7,258 nucleotides of DNA. Origin: Treponema sp. (GTDB lineage: Bacteria > Spirochaetota > Spirochaetia > Treponematales > Breznakiellaceae). Each line of letters starts with the position of its first letter. Positions within the stretch are counted from its first letter, which is position 1. Positions 5,909-7,258 of the stretch are shown piece by piece. The stretch covers positions 1-7,258 of the forward strand of contig JAIRNB010000287.1 in the NCBI GenBank assembly GCA_031258265.1, written 5' to 3'. The notes beneath the pieces were generated by a model. The model was not told the origin of the DNA, ran no database searches, and was given only the letters and a program-made list of their open reading frames with translations. The translations under genes were made by a program, and so were the position numbers.

Positions 5909-7258
5909 ATGCCGAACCGAAACAAAAGCGGGAAAATTCCGGTGTTAAGCGCCATAATCGGCGCCCTCTGTATTATTCTGTATATCGGCGCCCTCTCCTA
6001 CGGGGCCCTTAACATCTACAACAATATTACCGAACGCCGGGCCCTGGGGGACAGGGAATTTGACGGCCTGGCGGACCTTGCCTCCGCGGCGGGGGTCCTG
6101 GGCTTCATGGATGAAAAGTTTATCCAGACCATCCAGGATGCCATTGACAGTTCGGAGACGATTCTGGGGGTAGTGATCTCCGGATCAAAGGGGGAATTTG
6201 CCTTTGAGAAAGAACGGGGGACGGTCATCTCCTGGGTAAACAATTCCCCCCGTTTTGTCCCCCGTTTCGCTGTAACACGGCCCCCCAAGTACCTGCCCCT
6301 GCGGATAGAGGGACAGCGGAACGTGAACATCCAGGCGGTATCCGGCTACCTGGATTACGATTTCTGTATCGAAATCCTTAAACGGACTCTCCTAATAGTC
6401 CTTTTTTCCCTGACTCTGGCCTTTTTTACCCTGCTCATGGACGCCCTGTTGACAAAAAATATGGCCGGGTCCGGGGCTAAGGCCGCCGTTTCCCCCCAGG
6501 GGGCCGCGGATAATTCCCCCGGCGGCCCTCCCGGTAGTTCTGCCAACGGTCCTCCCGGCGGTTCCGCCCCTGGCCCCGCCGTGGTTCACAGCCCGGCCGG
6601 GGAAAAAGAAGCCCCCGGAACCGCCCCCGCCCCCGGTAAAGAGCCGGAAAAAACCGGGACCGCGGAAGAAGAAGTCCCCGGTGAAGAACAGACAGACTGG
6701 AATACAGAGAACTTTGATTTTGAGGATGAAGATGATTTCCCCTACCTTGAGGATGAGGAAATTCCTGAAGAAACCGGCACGGCGGCGGCGGAAAGTCCGG
6801 CTTCCGGACCCCAGGGGCTGTTCTCCCCCAGGGGGAATGTGGGCTGGGAATCCTACACCAGGGAACGGCTGGAATCGGAACTGCACCGCAGCGCCTCTAC
6901 CGAACAGGATCTCACCGTCATTGTCATGGCCTTTAAGGAACCGGAAAAACTCAGTGAAAACCAGTTCCGCTGTTTTGCGGACGAAGCGGCGCTTTTCTTT
7001 GAACACCGGGATCTGATTTTTGAGTACGGAGAACGGGGGCTCTGGATTATCCACCCCAACCATAACCTGGAACAGGACCTGGCGGCGGCGGAGGAATTTA
7101 ACAACCGGATCATCGCCAAACTACCCCGGCCGGAGTTCTCCAAAATCGATCTCCGCTTCGGCATCAGCTCCCGGTCGGGGAGGCTTATCGACGCGGAACG
7201 AATCATGCTGGAAGCCAGGGAAGCCCTTAAACGGGCGGCGGAAGACAACGCCTCGCAT
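5909..7258 (+). CDS. Membrane protein with degenerate GGDEF-like domain, 3'-truncated by window edge
   Basis: The frame is open from ATG 5909 through the last base (450 residues seen). An in-frame TAG at 5897 limits the start, and no strong ribosome site is visible. Order: short basic N-terminus; TM1 about 11-34 (VLSAIIGALCIILYIGALS); extracytoplasmic domain about 35-157 with a PAS/Cache-like strand pair ILGVVISGSKGEFAFEKERG; TM2 about 159-180 (TLLIVLFSLTLAFFTLLM); a Pro/Gly/Ala-rich linker (187-235); an acidic stretch (FDFEDEDDFPYLEDEEIPEE); and from about 313 a GGDEF-type fold. The fold shows WESYTRERLESELHRS, DLTVIVMAF, then EYGERGLWII where active cyclases have RYGGDEF, and RFGISS followed by AERIMLEAREALKRA, matching the usual C-terminal strand-helix. 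YGERGL is at 373-378, so the catalytic acidic pair is missing and diguanylate cyclase activity is unlikely. It may sense a signal and act through protein or nucleotide binding. The GGDEF assignment is by eye. Confidence 0.82.
   Translation, partial: MPNRNKSGKIPVLSAIIGALCIILYIGALSYGALNIYNNITERRALGDREFDGLADLASAAGVLGFMDEKFIQTIQDAIDSSETILGVVISGSKGEFAFEKERGTVISWVNNSPRFVPRFAVTRPPKYLPLRIEGQRNVNIQAVSGYLDYDFCIEILKRTLLIVLFSLTLAFFTLLMDALLTKNMAGSGAKAAVSPQGAADNSPGGPPGSSANGPPGGSAPGPAVVHSPAGEKEAPGTAPAPGKEPEKTGTAEEEVPGEEQTDWNTENFDFEDEDDFPYLEDEEIPEETGTAAAESPASGPQGLFSPRGNVGWESYTRERLESELHRSASTEQDLTVIVMAFKEPEKLSENQFRCFADEAALFFEHRDLIFEYGERGLWIIHPNHNLEQDLAAAEEFNNRIIAKLPRPEFSKIDLRFGISSRSGRLIDAERIMLEAREALKRAAEDNASH

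Noticed and set aside
5746..6012. 88-codon plus-strand open frame running through the hairpin into the membrane-protein gene
   Set aside because: It translates a palindrome and the start of another gene out of frame, and has no ribosome site or protein-like pattern.
6392..7063. 223-codon minus-strand open frame opposite the GGDEF-like gene
   Set aside because: The plus strand is open for 450 codons with TM segments and a recognisable fold; the antisense translation is Gly/Phe/Arg-biased.

Overview
The window looks like chromosomal DNA from a spirochaete, most likely a GC-richer Treponema such as the termite-gut lineage. The basis is a tandem pair of large DUF115/MptE-like proteins, a very acidic repeat-bearing protein of a style I associate with treponemes, abundant GTG/TTG starts, and strong purine/pyrimidine asymmetry with many G and C runs. 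This placement is from recognition, not a search, so genus-level confidence is moderate.

Left part (2-4597, + strand): four genes packed head to tail. They are the end of an acidic repeat protein (cut by the window edge), a 151-aa protein of unknown function, and two different DUF115 proteins of 478 and about 596 aa. The junctions are TAA-ATG abutting, a GTGA overlap, and an 8-base overlap. This strongly suggests one transcript with translational coupling. DUF115 is the domain of motility accessory factors (Maf, flagellin glycosylation) and of the archaeal pterin kinase MptE. In a spirochaete, a glycosyltransferase-like role on flagellar or surface protein is the more likely reading, but it is an inference. 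The second DUF115 gene carries an A8-G-C9 double homopolymer directly followed by five 18-bp tandem repeats, which makes it a candidate variable locus.

Middle (4609-5532, - strand): a MEMO-family protein (AmmeMemoRadiSam system protein B) converges on the operon with only 11 bp between stop codons. I prefer an internal TTG start over the longest open frame. From there the metal-site residues fall at H56, H86, D192, H195 and C246, almost the human MEMO1 numbering.

Intergenic (5533-5908): about 376 bp without a credible gene. It holds a possible promoter for the MEMO gene, a series of GC-rich inverted repeats, and a perfect 16-bp stem capped by a TTCG loop.

Right part (5909-7258, + strand): a long gene that runs off the window. 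It encodes a two-TM membrane protein with an extracytoplasmic sensor-like domain, a proline-rich then acidic linker, and a C-terminal GGDEF-like fold whose GGDEF signature has decayed to GERGL. It is probably a non-catalytic signalling protein.
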